Assembly (NCBI RefSeq): GCF_000967265.1
Contig: NZ_KQ033885.1
Span: 1,159,538 to 1,223,537 of the forward strand
Source: Bifidobacterium mellis
Lineage (GTDB): Bacteria; Actinomycetota; Actinomycetes; Actinomycetales; Bifidobacteriaceae
Reading direction: 5' to 3'
Length of the DNA stretch: 64,000 nt
The translations under genes and the position numbers were made by a program. The notes under the pieces are model-generated. The model searched no databases, was not told the DNA's origin, and was given only the letters and a program-made list of their open reading frames with translations. Of the stretch, positions 17,149-29,795 are shown piece by piece. How positions within the stretch are numbered: position 1 is the first letter of the stretch; the number at the start of each line of letters is the position of its first letter.

Positions 17149-17465
17149 TTGCCCTCCCGGTTCAGGTCGTGCTGGAGCCCGGCCAGCACCTTGCCGAGCA
17201 GCTCGACCTGTTGGGCATCGTCCAGATCGTCCAATTGAGCCAAATCAGGGAAACGTTCCAAAAGAGGTGCCATAGCCTGCTTATCCATGGGCTCTTCGGG
17301 TACTGAGGCAGTCGTATCCTCGTCATCTGCCTGAGAGGACCATCCAGAACGCTCAGACTCTACAGGCTGCCCGGTCTGGCCGGACTGCTCAGGTGGCCCG
17401 TAGTGATTGGACTCCTGGGATGGTCCACTCGCTCCCGGTTGTCCGGAATCGACCTCTTCCGTCAT
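17145..17465 (-). CDS. small acidic conserved protein of the tlyA cluster
   Basis: A 106-residue hydrophilic protein. The first 70 residues are rich in Ser, Gly, Gln and Pro and look disordered; the C-terminal 40 (APLLERFPDLAQLDDLDDAQQVELLGKVLAGLQHDL) should form helices. It has no recognisable catalytic motif. Its place between the HAD phosphatase and tlyA matches the small hypothetical gene at the same position in mycobacteria (Rv1693), which supports it being real. AGAGG precedes the ATG; it overlaps tlyA by four bases. Confidence 0.8.
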   Translation of the reverse strand: MTEEVDSGQPGASGPSQESNHYGPPEQSGQTGQPVESERSGWSSQADDEDTTASVPEEPMDKQAMAPLLERFPDLAQLDDLDDAQQVELLGKVLAGLQHDLNREGK

Positions 17466-17470
17466 GGCCT

Positions 17471-18535
17471 CTATGCCCCTACGACGAAGGCGGGCAGATC
17501 CAGCGCGTCCATGTCTCCGCCACGATCCTGGTACTCCCAGAGCGCACAGGCGCAGGCCCGCACGGCATCCAGATCGGACAGGGGGTCGCCGCCACCCTCA
17601 AGAGCACGCAATGTGACATGCCCGTCGTCATCCACCTTTGCGGTTTGGCCGCCGCAGTGCCAGGTCTGGTCGGCCTCCTTACTGGGCTGGGGTTGTGGTG
17701 CAGTCAGGCCGCGCAGGTCTTCAGCCAGATAGGTAGGCCGCAACTTGGCCGGTGCAGTCAGAATGGCAGGTGTTCGGGCCACACCCGTCAGGACGAGCAT
17801 TGAGTCGTACCCGCCCCGGTTGGCTGCCTCGATGTCGGTGTCCAGACGATCGCCCACAGGCAGGCACCGGCCGATGTCCAAGCTCTTCTCCTGGCTGTCG
17901 GTCAACAGCTGCCGTGCCTCGTCGTACATGGCCGATTCCGGCTTGCCGGCCGAGTCCTCCGGCTGCTTGCCAGTAGCCAGAATCACCGGTTGGAGCATAG
18001 CCCCATTCCCGGGCGCCATGCCACCTTCGCGGGGCAGGGTCTGATCCTTGTTGGTGGTGAAGTAGCGTGCACCGTTTTCGATGGCAAAGGCGGCCTGGGC
18101 CAGGTCCTGCCAGCTCAGCTCGGGATACCAGGCCTGAATGACGGCCTCTGGCTTATCTGCGGCCTTGTTTACCGGTACCATTCCGTTGAGGCGGATCTGA
18201 TCACGTAGATGATCGGATCCAATGACGAGCACCCTGGCTCCCTCCTGCAGGTGTCGGCGTAGCATTCGTGCGGCGACTACGGCCGAGGTGATGACCTGGC
18301 CATCGTCCAGGGTCAGACCGAACCCGCGCAGCTGATCGGCCACTACATGGGGAAACCGGGATGCATTGTTGGTGGTGTAGGCCATGCGCATGCCGAGCGT
18401 CTGAGCGCGGTCGATGCCCTCGGCCGCATGCTCAACAGGGTCAGCACCCCGGTAGACCACCCCATCCAGGTCAAGCAGTGCCAGATGATAGGTCTTTGCC
18501 GGAGCGTCGTCAGTTCCTTTGAGGAATACGGTCAC
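17471..18535 (-). CDS. HAD-superfamily phosphatase, NagD-like (class IIA)
   Basis: A 354-residue soluble hydrolase. Motif I LDLDGVVYRG carries the nucleophile Asp22 and Asp24; motif II is TTNNAS (about 54-59), followed by the class IIA cap domain with the F/YxGxxx region, and the late VGDRLDTDIEAANRGG motif binds Mg2+. These place it in the NagD/4-nitrophenylphosphatase group that dephosphorylates small metabolites. It is longer than the usual 260-300 residues, with an extra C-terminal domain of about 70 residues (after LRGLTAPQ). The GTG start overlaps the upstream TAG by one base. Physiological substrate unknown. Confidence 0.9.
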   Translation of the reverse strand: MTVFLKGTDDAPAKTYHLALLDLDGVVYRGADPVEHAAEGIDRAQTLGMRMAYTTNNASRFPHVVADQLRGFGLTLDDGQVITSAVVAARMLRRHLQEGARVLVIGSDHLRDQIRLNGMVPVNKAADKPEAVIQAWYPELSWQDLAQAAFAIENGARYFTTNKDQTLPREGGMAPGNGAMLQPVILATGKQPEDSAGKPESAMYDEARQLLTDSQEKSLDIGRCLPVGDRLDTDIEAANRGGYDSMLVLTGVARTPAILTAPAKLRPTYLAEDLRGLTAPQPQPSKEADQTWHCGGQTAKVDDDGHVTLRALEGGGDPLSDLDAVRACACALWEYQDRGGDMDALDLPAFVVGA

Positions 18536-20724
18536 TATTCAGTCCTAGCTTCATCAGGCGTATCGGACTCATTGACCTGCTCATCCTTGGCCTGTTCAGT
18601 TTCATGATCGATAGCGCCTGCCTCGGATCCTGCAGCCTGGACAGTCGCGTCACCGTTGTCAGCAGCAGATTTATCGGCGACAGCCACGTCAGCTTCGCTA
18701 CCGTTCTGGTCACTTTGAGACCCATCGTCCGAAGTTTCTGCATCAAGGCGAGAGGACTCCCCCCCGGGTTGCTTCACAGTATCTGACGATTCCGGCACTT
18801 CAGATTCCGACACTTCAGATGAAGCAGTTGAGTCGGACGAACCAGTCGAATCAACCGCGTCGGATGTATCAGTCGAATCAGATGTATCAGTCGAATCGGA
18901 TGAGTTACCAGTGTCAGTTGAATCCGCTGAATCGTCCGAAGCAACTGATTCTGGAGATTCCTCAACCAGGCTGTCATCGGCACCCTGATCGGATGCATCA
19001 GTGAAATCAGACTGGGCGGTTTCAGTCTCAGCTTCAGTCTCATCCGAGTCATCCTCACCGCCATCCGGGTCAATGGAGAGATCCTCCATCATGGCCGAAT
19101 CCAGGTGCTCCAGGTCGTAGTCGATCAGGATTTCCTCAGACTGCCCGTCCTTCTGACCATCCTCGTCCTCATCCTCGTCGGCATACTCCGTCTCCAGCCG
19201 ATCCAGCAGGGGTTCCAGCTCCAGAGCCTCCTGGCTGCGACCAGCCTGTTCGAGGAAGTTCTGCTCGGCCTGCACGGCACGCATCCGGTAGTCGCCGCTG
19301 AGCCCCCGGGCTTTGACCAGGGCCTGAACGGTCTCGATGGCCTTGTCCCAGAGGCCCAGATCGCCTAAGGCTCCGGCATAGACCAGGAACATCTCCGCCT
19401 TGGACTCGCCCTGCAGCTGGCTGCCCTCCTCAGAGGTGGCCTCCTCAATGGCCTTGCGAGGATTGCCCAGACCCCGCTCGCAGTCGGCGATGAAAGGCAG
19501 GTAATCGGAATAGCCGTTCATACGGTGTGCAGTGCGGAACTCCTTCAAGGCCAGCTTGTAGTCGCCCTGACGATAAGCCACCAGGGCCAGGGTTTCACGG
19601 GCAAGATCGATCCGCGAGGCCTGCCGGGCAGCCCACTTGGCATGAGCCAGAGCTCCCTGGGGATCAGTCTCCTCCAGCGCGTAGGCGGCCAGGATGTGCA
19701 GGCCGATGTTCTCCGCGTGTTCCTTGCTCAGTCCGCGCAGGCGCAGACGGTCATCCTTGGAGAGCATAGACCATTCAAGGCCCTTGGGCATCTTGGGCTC
19801 GCCAGGCCGGCGATCCGTGTAGGGGTTCTGCGAGGGATAGGAGATGGTCCCGTCTGAGTTGCGGCGACCGCGGTCATAGCCATTCTGGCGGTCACGCTGA
19901 TAGGCCCCACGGCGGTCGTCATAACGATGGTCGTCACGACGACGGTCATCACGACCATGCTGGCCCTGATACCTGTTGCCATGGGAGCGGTCGCCCCGAT
20001 AGCCGCCTTGACGATGGTCGTCATGAGAACGGTCACCGTAAGAGCGCTTGCCATAGGGACGGTCCCCACGTGAACGGTCCTGACGTGGACGGTCATCACG
20101 GGAGCGGTTGTTCCATGGACGATCCCCGCCGGACCGCTCATCCTGCCGACGATCAAACCTCCGGTCGTCACCCCGACGGCGGTCACCGTGGAAGCCCTGA
20201 CCACGATCACGGTCACGGTCATGCCGCTGGTAGCCACGTCCGGAACGACGTTCGCCATATCCCGACCGACCGCGGTCGTTGTCATGATCACGATGCCCGT
20301 ACCCACCATGCCCGTATCCGCCATGCCCATTGGCATGGAAGTCACGACGTGGACGGTCTCCATCCTTCCGACGGCCATGGCGATCCCGGTCGGAATCCCT
20401 GTGGAAGCCGCCGTGGCCATCCTGACGGTCATGCCTGTATCCGCGATTGTCACGGTCGAACCGGTCGTGCCCTCGCCCGCGGAAGGGCCGTTGTCCATTC
20501 CTGCCCTCGGAACGACGCTCTTCGCCGCCTTCGCCGTCATGGTTGTGGAAGTTGCCGGAACGGTGACCTCCCGAACGATATCCTCCGGAGCGGTACCCGC
20601 CCGAGTGAGAACCGCCCTTGTGGAAGCCCGAAGAGCGACGGCCGCCCGACCGGAAGCCGCCTGGGCGCGAACCGCCCCGGTCCCGTCCGCGATCGCTCCG
20701 GGAATGATTGTGTTCTTCTGCCAT
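18535..20724 (-). CDS. TPR-like protein with RG-rich head and acidic tail
   Basis: A 729-residue protein in three parts. Residues 1 to about 300 are extremely rich in Arg, Gly, Asp and His (RSGGYRSGG, DRGRDRGG, HGGYGHRD), like RNA-binding RGG regions. About 320-505 form helical TPR-like repeats (HAENIGLHILAAYALEE..., LALVAYRQGDYKLALKEFRTAHRMNGY). The rest is an acidic, Ser/Asp/Glu/Thr-rich tail with SDSTDTSDSTDTS-type repeats. The TPR core matches the gene found between tyrS and the HAD phosphatase in other Actinobacteria (Rv1691 in M. tuberculosis). Opposite charges at the two ends suggest self-association or RNA/ribosome binding; no function is established. Confidence 0.85.
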   Translation of the reverse strand: MAEEHNHSRSDRGRDRGGSRPGGFRSGGRRSSGFHKGGSHSGGYRSGGYRSGGHRSGNFHNHDGEGGEERRSEGRNGQRPFRGRGHDRFDRDNRGYRHDRQDGHGGFHRDSDRDRHGRRKDGDRPRRDFHANGHGGYGHGGYGHRDHDNDRGRSGYGERRSGRGYQRHDRDRDRGQGFHGDRRRGDDRRFDRRQDERSGGDRPWNNRSRDDRPRQDRSRGDRPYGKRSYGDRSHDDHRQGGYRGDRSHGNRYQGQHGRDDRRRDDHRYDDRRGAYQRDRQNGYDRGRRNSDGTISYPSQNPYTDRRPGEPKMPKGLEWSMLSKDDRLRLRGLSKEHAENIGLHILAAYALEETDPQGALAHAKWAARQASRIDLARETLALVAYRQGDYKLALKEFRTAHRMNGYSDYLPFIADCERGLGNPRKAIEEATSEEGSQLQGESKAEMFLVYAGALGDLGLWDKAIETVQALVKARGLSGDYRMRAVQAEQNFLEQAGRSQEALELEPLLDRLETEYADEDEDEDGQKDGQSEEILIDYDLEHLDSAMMEDLSIDPDGGEDDSDETEAETETAQSDFTDASDQGADDSLVEESPESVASDDSADSTDTGNSSDSTDTSDSTDTSDAVDSTGSSDSTASSEVSESEVPESSDTVKQPGGESSRLDAETSDDGSQSDQNGSEADVAVADKSAADNGDATVQAAGSEAGAIDHETEQAKDEQVNESDTPDEARTE

Positions 20725-20747
20725 CAGTGTCCTTAATTCCTGCGTTC

Positions 20748-22079
20748 CTACTTGCCGGCCCGACGCTCAAGTGCGCCCAGGGCCTTCTTTCCTCTGCGAA
20801 CCAGGGCGAAGCGCCCGTGCAGAAAGTCCTTGTTGCCCAATACCTGATCCGGATCCTCGACACGCTGGTTATTCAGGTAGAAACCGCCCGCGGCCACAGT
20901 CTTCCGAGCCTCGGAGACCGAACGGAAGAGTCCGGCCGCAACTCCGGCCTCCACCAGACGCTGACCCTCGCTGGCCGCAGGCAGGGCTCGTCCGCCTTGA
21001 CCATCATCGACCTTGAGGCCGTCCAGTGCGGAATCCAGCACATCCTCGTCCAGCTCCTCCAGGGTCTTGCCACGACCGAAGAGGGCGCCCGAGGCATCGA
21101 TGGCCCCCTGGGCGGCATGCTCGCCGTGCACGTAGGAGGTCACCTGCCATGCCAGGACCTTCTGGGCCTCGCGGGCACCAGGATCCTGGGCGGTCCGCTC
21201 CTCCAGACGCTCGATCTCGGCCTTGGGCAGGAAGGTGAAGGTCTTCAGCAACTTGACCACCTGGTCGTCAGGCTGGTTGAACCAGAACTGGTAGAAGCGG
21301 TAGGGGCTGAACATGGTGGGATCCAGCCAGACCGCGTTGCCCTCGGACTTGCCGAACTTCTTGCCCTGGGAGTCCGTGATCAACGGGCTGGTCATGACGT
21401 TGACGGAGGCATTGCGCACCTTGCGGATCAGGTCCAGACCGCTGGTCAGGTTCCCCCACTGGTCGCTGCCGCCCAGCTGCAGACTGCATCCGTAGCGGTC
21501 GAAGAGCTCCAGGAAGTCGTTGCCCTGGAGCACCTGGTAGCTGAACTCGGTAAAGGAGATGCCCTCGTCGGAATTCAGACGGCGGGCCACCGTGTCCTTG
21601 GCCAGCATGGTGCCCATGCGGAAGTTCTTGCCCACATCGCGCAGGAAGTCGATGGTGCTCATGGACCCTGTCCACTCATAATTATTGACGAACCGGACAG
21701 GGTTGTCCCCCTCGGTGTCCAGGAAGCGTCCGATCTGTCCACGCAGGCGCTCGGTCCATTCGGCCACGGTCTGCTTGGGATTCAGGGTGCGCTCACCCGA
21801 CTGCCGAGGGTCGCCGATAAGCCCTGTGGCCCCGCCCACAACGGCGATGGGATGCAGACCGGCCGCCTGCAGGTGGCGCATGTTGAGCAACTGGACCAGA
21901 TTGCCCACGTGCAGAGAGGGAGCTGTGGGGTCAAATCCGCAATAATAGGTCACCGAGGGGTCGGCCAGCACCTTCCTGAGCTCGGACTCGTCCGTGCACT
22001 GGGCAATGAGACCGCGCCACTTGAGTTCGTCGAAAAGCGAGTCGAAACCCGCCTGCCTGAAATCGGTGACCTGCGACAT
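20748..22079 (-). CDS. tyrS: tyrosyl-tRNA synthetase
   Basis: A 443-residue class I synthetase that charges tRNA-Tyr. The tyrosine pocket [16 protein letters not shown] contains the HIGH-equivalent [14 protein letters not shown] and [10 protein letters not shown] are typical; the KMSKS equivalent is KFGKS (about residue 237). The C-terminus holds an S4 domain (about 360-425) for tRNA binding. Length and motifs match the bacterial TyrS type 1. It heads the cluster running through tlyA; 23 bases separate it from the TPR gene. Confidence 0.97.
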   Translation of the reverse strand: MSQVTDFRQAGFDSLFDELKWRGLIAQCTDESELRKVLADPSVTYYCGFDPTAPSLHVGNLVQLLNMRHLQAAGLHPIAVVGGATGLIGDPRQSGERTLNPKQTVAEWTERLRGQIGRFLDTEGDNPVRFVNNYEWTGSMSTIDFLRDVGKNFRMGTMLAKDTVARRLNSDEGISFTEFSYQVLQGNDFLELFDRYGCSLQLGGSDQWGNLTSGLDLIRKVRNASVNVMTSPLITDSQGKKFGKSEGNAVWLDPTMFSPYRFYQFWFNQPDDQVVKLLKTFTFLPKAEIERLEERTAQDPGAREAQKVLAWQVTSYVHGEHAAQGAIDASGALFGRGKTLEELDEDVLDSALDGLKVDDGQGGRALPAASEGQRLVEAGVAAGLFRSVSEARKTVAAGGFYLNNQRVEDPDQVLGNKDFLHGRFALVRRGKKALGALERRAGK

Positions 22080-22323
22080 GAGAGGCTACTCCCTATCGAA
22101 TATTTGATGAATGTACGCTAAACCCTACTATTCTTGCAACAGATACCGACACGGCAGGGCCCCGGACCGCCGCAGACAAGGCCTCACCAAGCAGGAATCC
22201 CCAGGGGGCGAAACCGGATAATCACTGTGAATCGACCACTGCGGATTGGCGATTAACCGCTGGCTGCTTTTGCCAAGACGGGGCGGCCGGCTGAATCCTC
22301 TCAGCAAAACCACCGCGTCTAAG

Positions 22324-23088
22324 TCAGGAACGCGCAGACACAGACAACTGATTGATCAGGTCTTGAGGGATGTGGTCGACCACGCAGGCGGCCATGCGCC
22401 GGTAACCTTCAACCCCCGGATGGAAGTGATCGATGCCCCAGAAGTCGGGTCGGTCGGTGCCAACGTCGTCGCGGGTGGCATCCACGAAGGGCACCGAGGC
22501 CTCTTGACAGACCTGACGGCTGGTCTGCGTCTGGCGGGCTATCCGACGCTCCACCTCAGCCCTGAGCGCCCGGCCCAGGGCAGGATCCCGATAGAGCTGA
22601 CCGGAGCTGAGGACCAGCACCCGACGGCCCTTGCCCTTGGCCAGCTCGATGCTGGCAGCCAGGTCATCCCGCCACTGCTCATCGGTGCGATTGGCCATGA
22701 TGTCGTTGGATCCTGCACACAGGACCAGCAGATCGGGATGGTCCTGCAGGGCGGGCAGGAACCGGTAGCGCACCCTGCGGATGGTGGCCCCCAGCCGACC
22801 CTGGGTCGACCAGGATACCGGACGCCCCAGCCGGGTGGCCAGGCAGGCGGCTATGTCAGGAACGAAGCCCTGGCTCTGGTCCTTCACCCCGCAGCCGACC
22901 GCCATGGAGTCGCCCACCACCAGCATGGTCAGCGGCTCCAGGTCGCGGCCTTGGTCCGGAGGCGAGCACAGCCCCTGGCGGGAACCGGGGGGCTCCTTGG
23001 CCAGAGTGATGTGCTGTTTGGCCCACCAAGCCTGGACCAGTGCCACCGGATTCATGATCGCCGCCGCCTTTCGCTGTTTGCCGTTCAC
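22324..23088 (-). CDS. SGNH/GDSL-family esterase or lipase
   Basis: A 254-residue hydrolase with the four SGNH blocks: VGDSMAVG (block I, nucleophile Ser), TQGRLGATI (block II, Gly), CAGSNDIM (block III, Asn) and DHFHPGVEGY (block V, Asp and His). There is no signal peptide or membrane segment, so a cytoplasmic esterase on a small acyl substrate is likely. It lies alone between argH and tyrS; the 244 bases to tyrS hold no gene. Confidence 0.88.
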   Translation of the reverse strand: MNGKQRKAAAIMNPVALVQAWWAKQHITLAKEPPGSRQGLCSPPDQGRDLEPLTMLVVGDSMAVGCGVKDQSQGFVPDIAACLATRLGRPVSWSTQGRLGATIRRVRYRFLPALQDHPDLLVLCAGSNDIMANRTDEQWRDDLAASIELAKGKGRRVLVLSSGQLYRDPALGRALRAEVERRIARQTQTSRQVCQEASVPFVDATRDDVGTDRPDFWGIDHFHPGVEGYRRMAACVVDHIPQDLINQLSVSARS

Positions 23089-23148
23089 CTTGAGGGATTG
23101 CCGTTGGGCATTCTAGCGCGGCCATCGGCCTAGCAGAGATCAGAAGAC

Positions 23149-25862
<2,714 letters not shown>

Positions 25863-25921
25863 GGCGATCCTCTTTCCTTCTAATTTCACACTTGCAGATA
25901 TTCAGTTCGCGCTTTCACCGA

Positions 25922-26458
25922 TCATCGGGCCCGGGAGTCCTCCTGGCCGGAGACGATGGTCATGAGCCAGTTGGCCCGGGATGATGCCACTTCATCGTCG
26001 GCTGCGATGATCAGAATCGTGTCGTCCCCGGCTATGGTGCCCAGGATGCCCTTGATCGGCTGACGGTCCAGGGCGGAAGCCGCATACTGGGCGGCGCCGG
26101 CCGGGGTTCTTACCACCAACAGGTTGCGGGCCCGGGCCACCGAGGTGATCAGCCCGGTCAGGATCTTGGCCAGGTAGGCGTCGGTCTTGTTCTCCCCCTC
26201 GACCTCAGGCCCTTCGGCGGCAGCGGCCTCCATGGCCTGCTGATCGGTGGTGGCGGGAATCCAGTAGGCCATGCTCCCGTCTGCATACCGCAGCTTGGTG
26301 GCATGCAGGTCGTCCAGGTCCCGGCTCAGGGTGGCCTGGGTCACCTCGATGCCCTGCTCAGCCAGGAGGGAGGACAGCTGCTGCTGGGAGTTGACCCGAT
26401 GTCGGTTCAGGGCCTGGCGGATGGCATCCAGCCGGGCCACCTTGGTCGTCGGACGCAT
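25922..26458 (-). CDS. argR: arginine repressor
   Basis: Arginine-responsive repressor of the operon. 178 residues: an N-terminal winged helix (about 5-75, RLDAIRQALNRHRVNSQQQLSSLL and ATLSRDLDDL) and a C-terminal hexamerisation and arginine-binding domain with GTIAGDDTILIIAADD, the conserved GT.AGDDT motif. The ATG at 26458 overlaps the argF stop (TGATG) with GGGGGTG upstream; a GTG six bases earlier is possible. Its place inside the operon gives autoregulation through the ARG-box-like sites in front of argC. Confidence 0.95.
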   Translation of the reverse strand: MRPTTKVARLDAIRQALNRHRVNSQQQLSSLLAEQGIEVTQATLSRDLDDLHATKLRYADGSMAYWIPATTDQQAMEAAAAEGPEVEGENKTDAYLAKILTGLITSVARARNLLVVRTPAGAAQYAASALDRQPIKGILGTIAGDDTILIIAADDEVASSRANWLMTIVSGQEDSRAR

Positions 26459-27432
26459 CAGCACACCCCCTGCAGGAGGGATTCGTCACCCCGGGAGCGG
26501 GCCACCAACCAGGTCATCAGTGCCTTCTGGGCGTGCAACCGGTTTTCAGCCTCGTCCCAGACCACGGACTGGGGGCCGTCGATGACCTCGGCCGTCACCT
26601 CCCGGCCCCTGTAGGCGGGCAGGCAGTGCTGGAAGAGGGCATCCGGGCGGGCATGGGCCATAAGTCGGGCGTTGACCTGATAGGGCAGGAAGGGATGGGA
26701 GCGAACGGCGTACTGGTCCTCCTCGCCCATGGAGACCCAGGTGTCGGTGAAGACGCAGTCGGCGTCCTCGACGGCCTGGACCGGATCCGTGGTGACCAGA
26801 ATGGAACCTCCGTTTTCAGCGGCCAGGGTCCGCGCCTGTTCCACCAGGCTCGGATCTGGCAGGAAGCCGTGGGGGCCGGCAATCCGCACGTTCATGCCGG
26901 CCACCGCCCCGCCCAGCAGATAGGAGTTGGCCATGTTGTTGGCTGCGTCGCCCAAATACGCGATGGTCATGCCGGCCAGGGCGTCGACCCCGCCCCGGTG
27001 CTGGGCCAGGGTCAGGAAGTCGGCCAGGACCTGGCAGGGGTGGAAGGAGTCGGTCAGCGCATTGATGACGGGCACGGTGGCATGGGCGGCCATGGTCTCC
27101 ACCCGATCCTGGCCGAAGGTGCGCCAGACTATGGCGGATGTCATCCGCGTCAGCACGTTGGCGGTGTCCGCCACGGGCTCGCCACGGCCCAGCTGCGAGC
27201 CTGGGCTGTCGATGACCATGGGGTAGCCGCCCAGCTGGGCCACGCCTACGCAGAAGCTGGTTCTGGTGCGCGTGCTGGGTTTGTCGAAGATGATCGCCAC
27301 GGCTTGAGGACCCAGGAAAGGCCTGGACAAATAGGGATTGGCCCTGAAGGCCATGCCCAGCCGAAGCACCTCCAGCTGCTCCTCGTGGTCGAGGTCGTCG
27401 TCACGAAGCATGTGCCGCAAACCGCTGTTCAT
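26458..27432 (-). CDS. argF: ornithine carbamoyltransferase
   Basis: Makes citrulline from ornithine and carbamoyl phosphate. 324 residues with STRTRTSF (53-60, carbamoyl phosphate site), FHPCQVLADFLTL (HPCQ at 131-134) and the ornithine-site HCLPAYRG (HCLPA 269-273). The length is normal. It lies between argD and argR, overlapping the argR start by one base. Confidence 0.97.
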   Translation of the reverse strand: MNSGLRHMLRDDDLDHEEQLEVLRLGMAFRANPYLSRPFLGPQAVAIIFDKPSTRTRTSFCVGVAQLGGYPMVIDSPGSQLGRGEPVADTANVLTRMTSAIVWRTFGQDRVETMAAHATVPVINALTDSFHPCQVLADFLTLAQHRGGVDALAGMTIAYLGDAANNMANSYLLGGAVAGMNVRIAGPHGFLPDPSLVEQARTLAAENGGSILVTTDPVQAVEDADCVFTDTWVSMGEEDQYAVRSHPFLPYQVNARLMAHARPDALFQHCLPAYRGREVTAEVIDGPQSVVWDEAENRLHAQKALMTWLVARSRGDESLLQGVC

Positions 27433-27480
27433 CTCTGCCTCCCTTACGGTGTCGTCACGATTGTCTCTGAATGCTGTAAA

Positions 27481-28797
27481 TCACCGATCACCCTGCGGCG
27501 AATCCACGTCCCCGAGACGGGTCGGGACCTTGGAAAGAATGTCAACGGCCAGGTCGATCTGATCGGCCTGGATGATCAGCGGCGGCGCCAGACGCAGGGC
27601 ATCAGGGGCCACGGGATTGACTATCAGCCCGTGGTCCAGGCACCAGGCGGCCACCTTGCTGGCACAGGGGGACCTCAGCTGGATGGCATCCAGCAGACCC
27701 CTGCCTCTGACCGAAGTGAAGAGGGGGTTGCCGCAGGCGGCTATGCCATCGCGCAGCCTCTTCCCCATCCGCTCTGCCCGTTCCAGCAGACCCTCCCGCT
27801 GGATGGTCTCCAGGGTGGTCAGCGCCAGGGCCGATCCCAGGGGGTTGCCACCGAAGGTGGAACCGTGCGTGCCAGGGGTCAGCAGACCGGAAGGCCCGGA
27901 GCCGAAGGTGATCATCCCGCCCATGGGGAAGCCGCCGGCCACCCCCTTGGCGAAGGTGAGCACATCAGGGCAGGCACCGCCGGACAGGCTTTGATCCTGG
28001 AAGGCGAACCAGTGGCCGGTTCTGCCCATGCCGGTCTGCACCTCGTCAAGAATCATCAATGCACCATGCCGACTGCAGAGCTCACGCACTTTTTCCACAT
28101 AGTCGGGCTCCAGCGGCAGCACGCCAGCCTCACCCTGGATGAGCTCCAGTATGACAGCGACCACCGGCTGGTCGGAAGCCTCTTCGCCAGTGAAAGCCTG
28201 TTCCAAGGCTGTGGAGTCGCCGGCCGGCAGGAAGCCCATCCCTGGTACCAGAGGCTGGAAGGGCTCACGGATGGCTGGCTTCCAAGTCAGGCTGAGCGAG
28301 CCCATGCTACGACCGTGAAAACTGTGCGTCAGGGCCAGGATCCGGCCGGGATGCCCGCCCATGCGAGTGCCATGTAGCCGGGCCAGCTTGATGGCCGCCT
28401 CATTGGCCTCGGTTCCGGAGTTGCAGAAGAAGACGCGTGAACCATCCGGGGCCTGGGCCAGCTCCAGCAGCCGCTCTGCCAGTTCAATCTGAGGCCGGGA
28501 GGCGAAGAAGTTGCTGATGTGGGCCATTTTGCCGGCCTGCTGGGCCAGGGCCCTGTTCCAGGCCGGATGGGCATAGCCCAGGGCGTTGACCGCGATCCCT
28601 GCCAACATGTCCAGATAACGATTGCCGTCGATGTCCCATATCCATGCGCCTTGGCCGTGGTCCATGACCCTGCCCGGCCTTCCGAAGACCTGCATGTGGA
28701 CATGGTCATAGCGATCGGCCCATTGGCGACTCCGGGGACCCTCAACCGTTTCGGCTGGCTCCGCGACGTTGGCGCAATCTTGATCAGCCTTGTTCAT
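27481..28797 (-). CDS. argD: acetylornithine aminotransferase
   Basis: PLP-dependent class III aminotransferase converting N-acetylglutamate semialdehyde to N-acetylornithine. 438 residues, with the [18 protein letters not shown] cofactor-binding motif, the [14 protein letters not shown] segment and the Schiff-base Lys in [13 protein letters not shown]. Its start overlaps the end of argB by 14 bases, so the two are translationally coupled; 48 bases separate it from argF. Confidence 0.95.
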   Translation of the reverse strand: MNKADQDCANVAEPAETVEGPRSRQWADRYDHVHMQVFGRPGRVMDHGQGAWIWDIDGNRYLDMLAGIAVNALGYAHPAWNRALAQQAGKMAHISNFFASRPQIELAERLLELAQAPDGSRVFFCNSGTEANEAAIKLARLHGTRMGGHPGRILALTHSFHGRSMGSLSLTWKPAIREPFQPLVPGMGFLPAGDSTALEQAFTGEEASDQPVVAVILELIQGEAGVLPLEPDYVEKVRELCSRHGALMILDEVQTGMGRTGHWFAFQDQSLSGGACPDVLTFAKGVAGGFPMGGMITFGSGPSGLLTPGTHGSTFGGNPLGSALALTTLETIQREGLLERAERMGKRLRDGIAACGNPLFTSVRGRGLLDAIQLRSPCASKVAAWCLDHGLIVNPVAPDALRLAPPLIIQADQIDLAVDILSKVPTRLGDVDSPQGDR

Positions 28798-29731
28798 GGC
28801 TCCTCCTCATGACCATTTCATGACCCGGCACAACCACGGTGCCGATCCCGTTTTGGGTGAAGATTTCGGTGAGCATGGAGTGCGGCTGCCGCCCGTCAAT
28901 GATGTGGGCCTGACTGACCCCGGCACGCACAGCCTGCAGGCAGGCCTCCATCTTGGGACGCATCCCCGCCTTCATGTCTCCAAGCAGACCATCCAAACGA
29001 TCCACTCCAATGCTGGAAATCAGGGAATCGGTCTGAGGCCAGTTGGCATAGAGTCCCTCCACATCGGTGAGAATGACCAGCTTTCTGGCGCCCAAGGCCG
29101 CAGCCAGGGCAGAGGCGGCGGCGTCGGCATTCACGTTGAGCACCTGGGTGGCGTCCTGCTCGTCCGGAGCCACCGAAGAAACCACAGGAATCCGCCCGGC
29201 ATCAATCAGATCCTCCACGGCCGAAGCATCCACAGCCACGACTTCGCCCACCAGGCCCAAGTCCACCGGGTGACCGTCCACCATAGCGGTACGACGGGCA
29301 GCGCTGAACAGACCGGCATCTTCTCCAGACAGACCGACGGCCATGGGACCATGGGCATTGATGGCACCGACCAAATCCCTGCCCACCTGACCGGTCAGGA
29401 CCATGCGGACCACCTTCATGATTTCCGGCGTGGTCACCCGAAGACCACCGCGGAACACCGAGGGGATGCCCAGGGCCTGAAGCATGGCAGAGATCTGGGG
29501 GCCTCCCCCATGGACAACCACCGGGTGCATGCCGACCTGCCGCAGGAAGACCATGTCCTGGGCAAAGCACCGGCGCAGGTGGTCATCAACCATGGCATGG
29601 CCGCCGTACTTGACCACGATCCGCTGACCTGCAAACTCCTCCAGCCAGGGTAGGGCCTCAATCAGCACCTGGGCCTTGCTGACATCGTCCAGGGCCCGTT
29701 CGGCTTCTGCCTCCTGCTCGCCATCTGCCAT
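28784..29731 (-). CDS. argB: acetylglutamate kinase
   Basis: Phosphorylates N-acetylglutamate and is usually the arginine-feedback-controlled step in organisms with the acetyl cycle. Motifs: VVKYGGHAM (N-terminal Lys and Gly-rich loop), VVHGGGPQI (substrate site) and [19 protein letters not shown] chose the ATG at 29731 (315 residues), preceded by GGAAAGGG, over the ATG six codons upstream whose own ribosome site is poor. Confidence 0.95.
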   Translation of the reverse strand: MADGEQEAEAERALDDVSKAQVLIEALPWLEEFAGQRIVVKYGGHAMVDDHLRRCFAQDMVFLRQVGMHPVVVHGGGPQISAMLQALGIPSVFRGGLRVTTPEIMKVVRMVLTGQVGRDLVGAINAHGPMAVGLSGEDAGLFSAARRTAMVDGHPVDLGLVGEVVAVDASAVEDLIDAGRIPVVSSVAPDEQDATQVLNVNADAAASALAAALGARKLVILTDVEGLYANWPQTDSLISSIGVDRLDGLLGDMKAGMRPKMEACLQAVRAGVSQAHIIDGRQPHSMLTEIFTQNGIGTVVVPGHEMVMRRSHEQG

Positions 29732-29795
29732 CCTTTTCCCTTTCCTCATTGCCGCTTCTGCCTCCGGTGCCTCACGCTCGTGCGCATGTGCCGGA

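Noticed and set aside
20070-22121. A 683-codon open frame on the plus strand opposite tyrS and the TPR gene
   Set aside because: It lies wholly over well-identified minus-strand genes; high GC leaves such frames open by chance.
22080-22323. T-box riboswitch searched for upstream of tyrS
   Set aside because: No T-box consensus or terminator/antiterminator pair could be recognised.
26533-28377. Long plus-strand open frame opposite argF and argD
   Set aside because: Antisense to genes with clear enzyme motifs; no family likeness or ribosome site.
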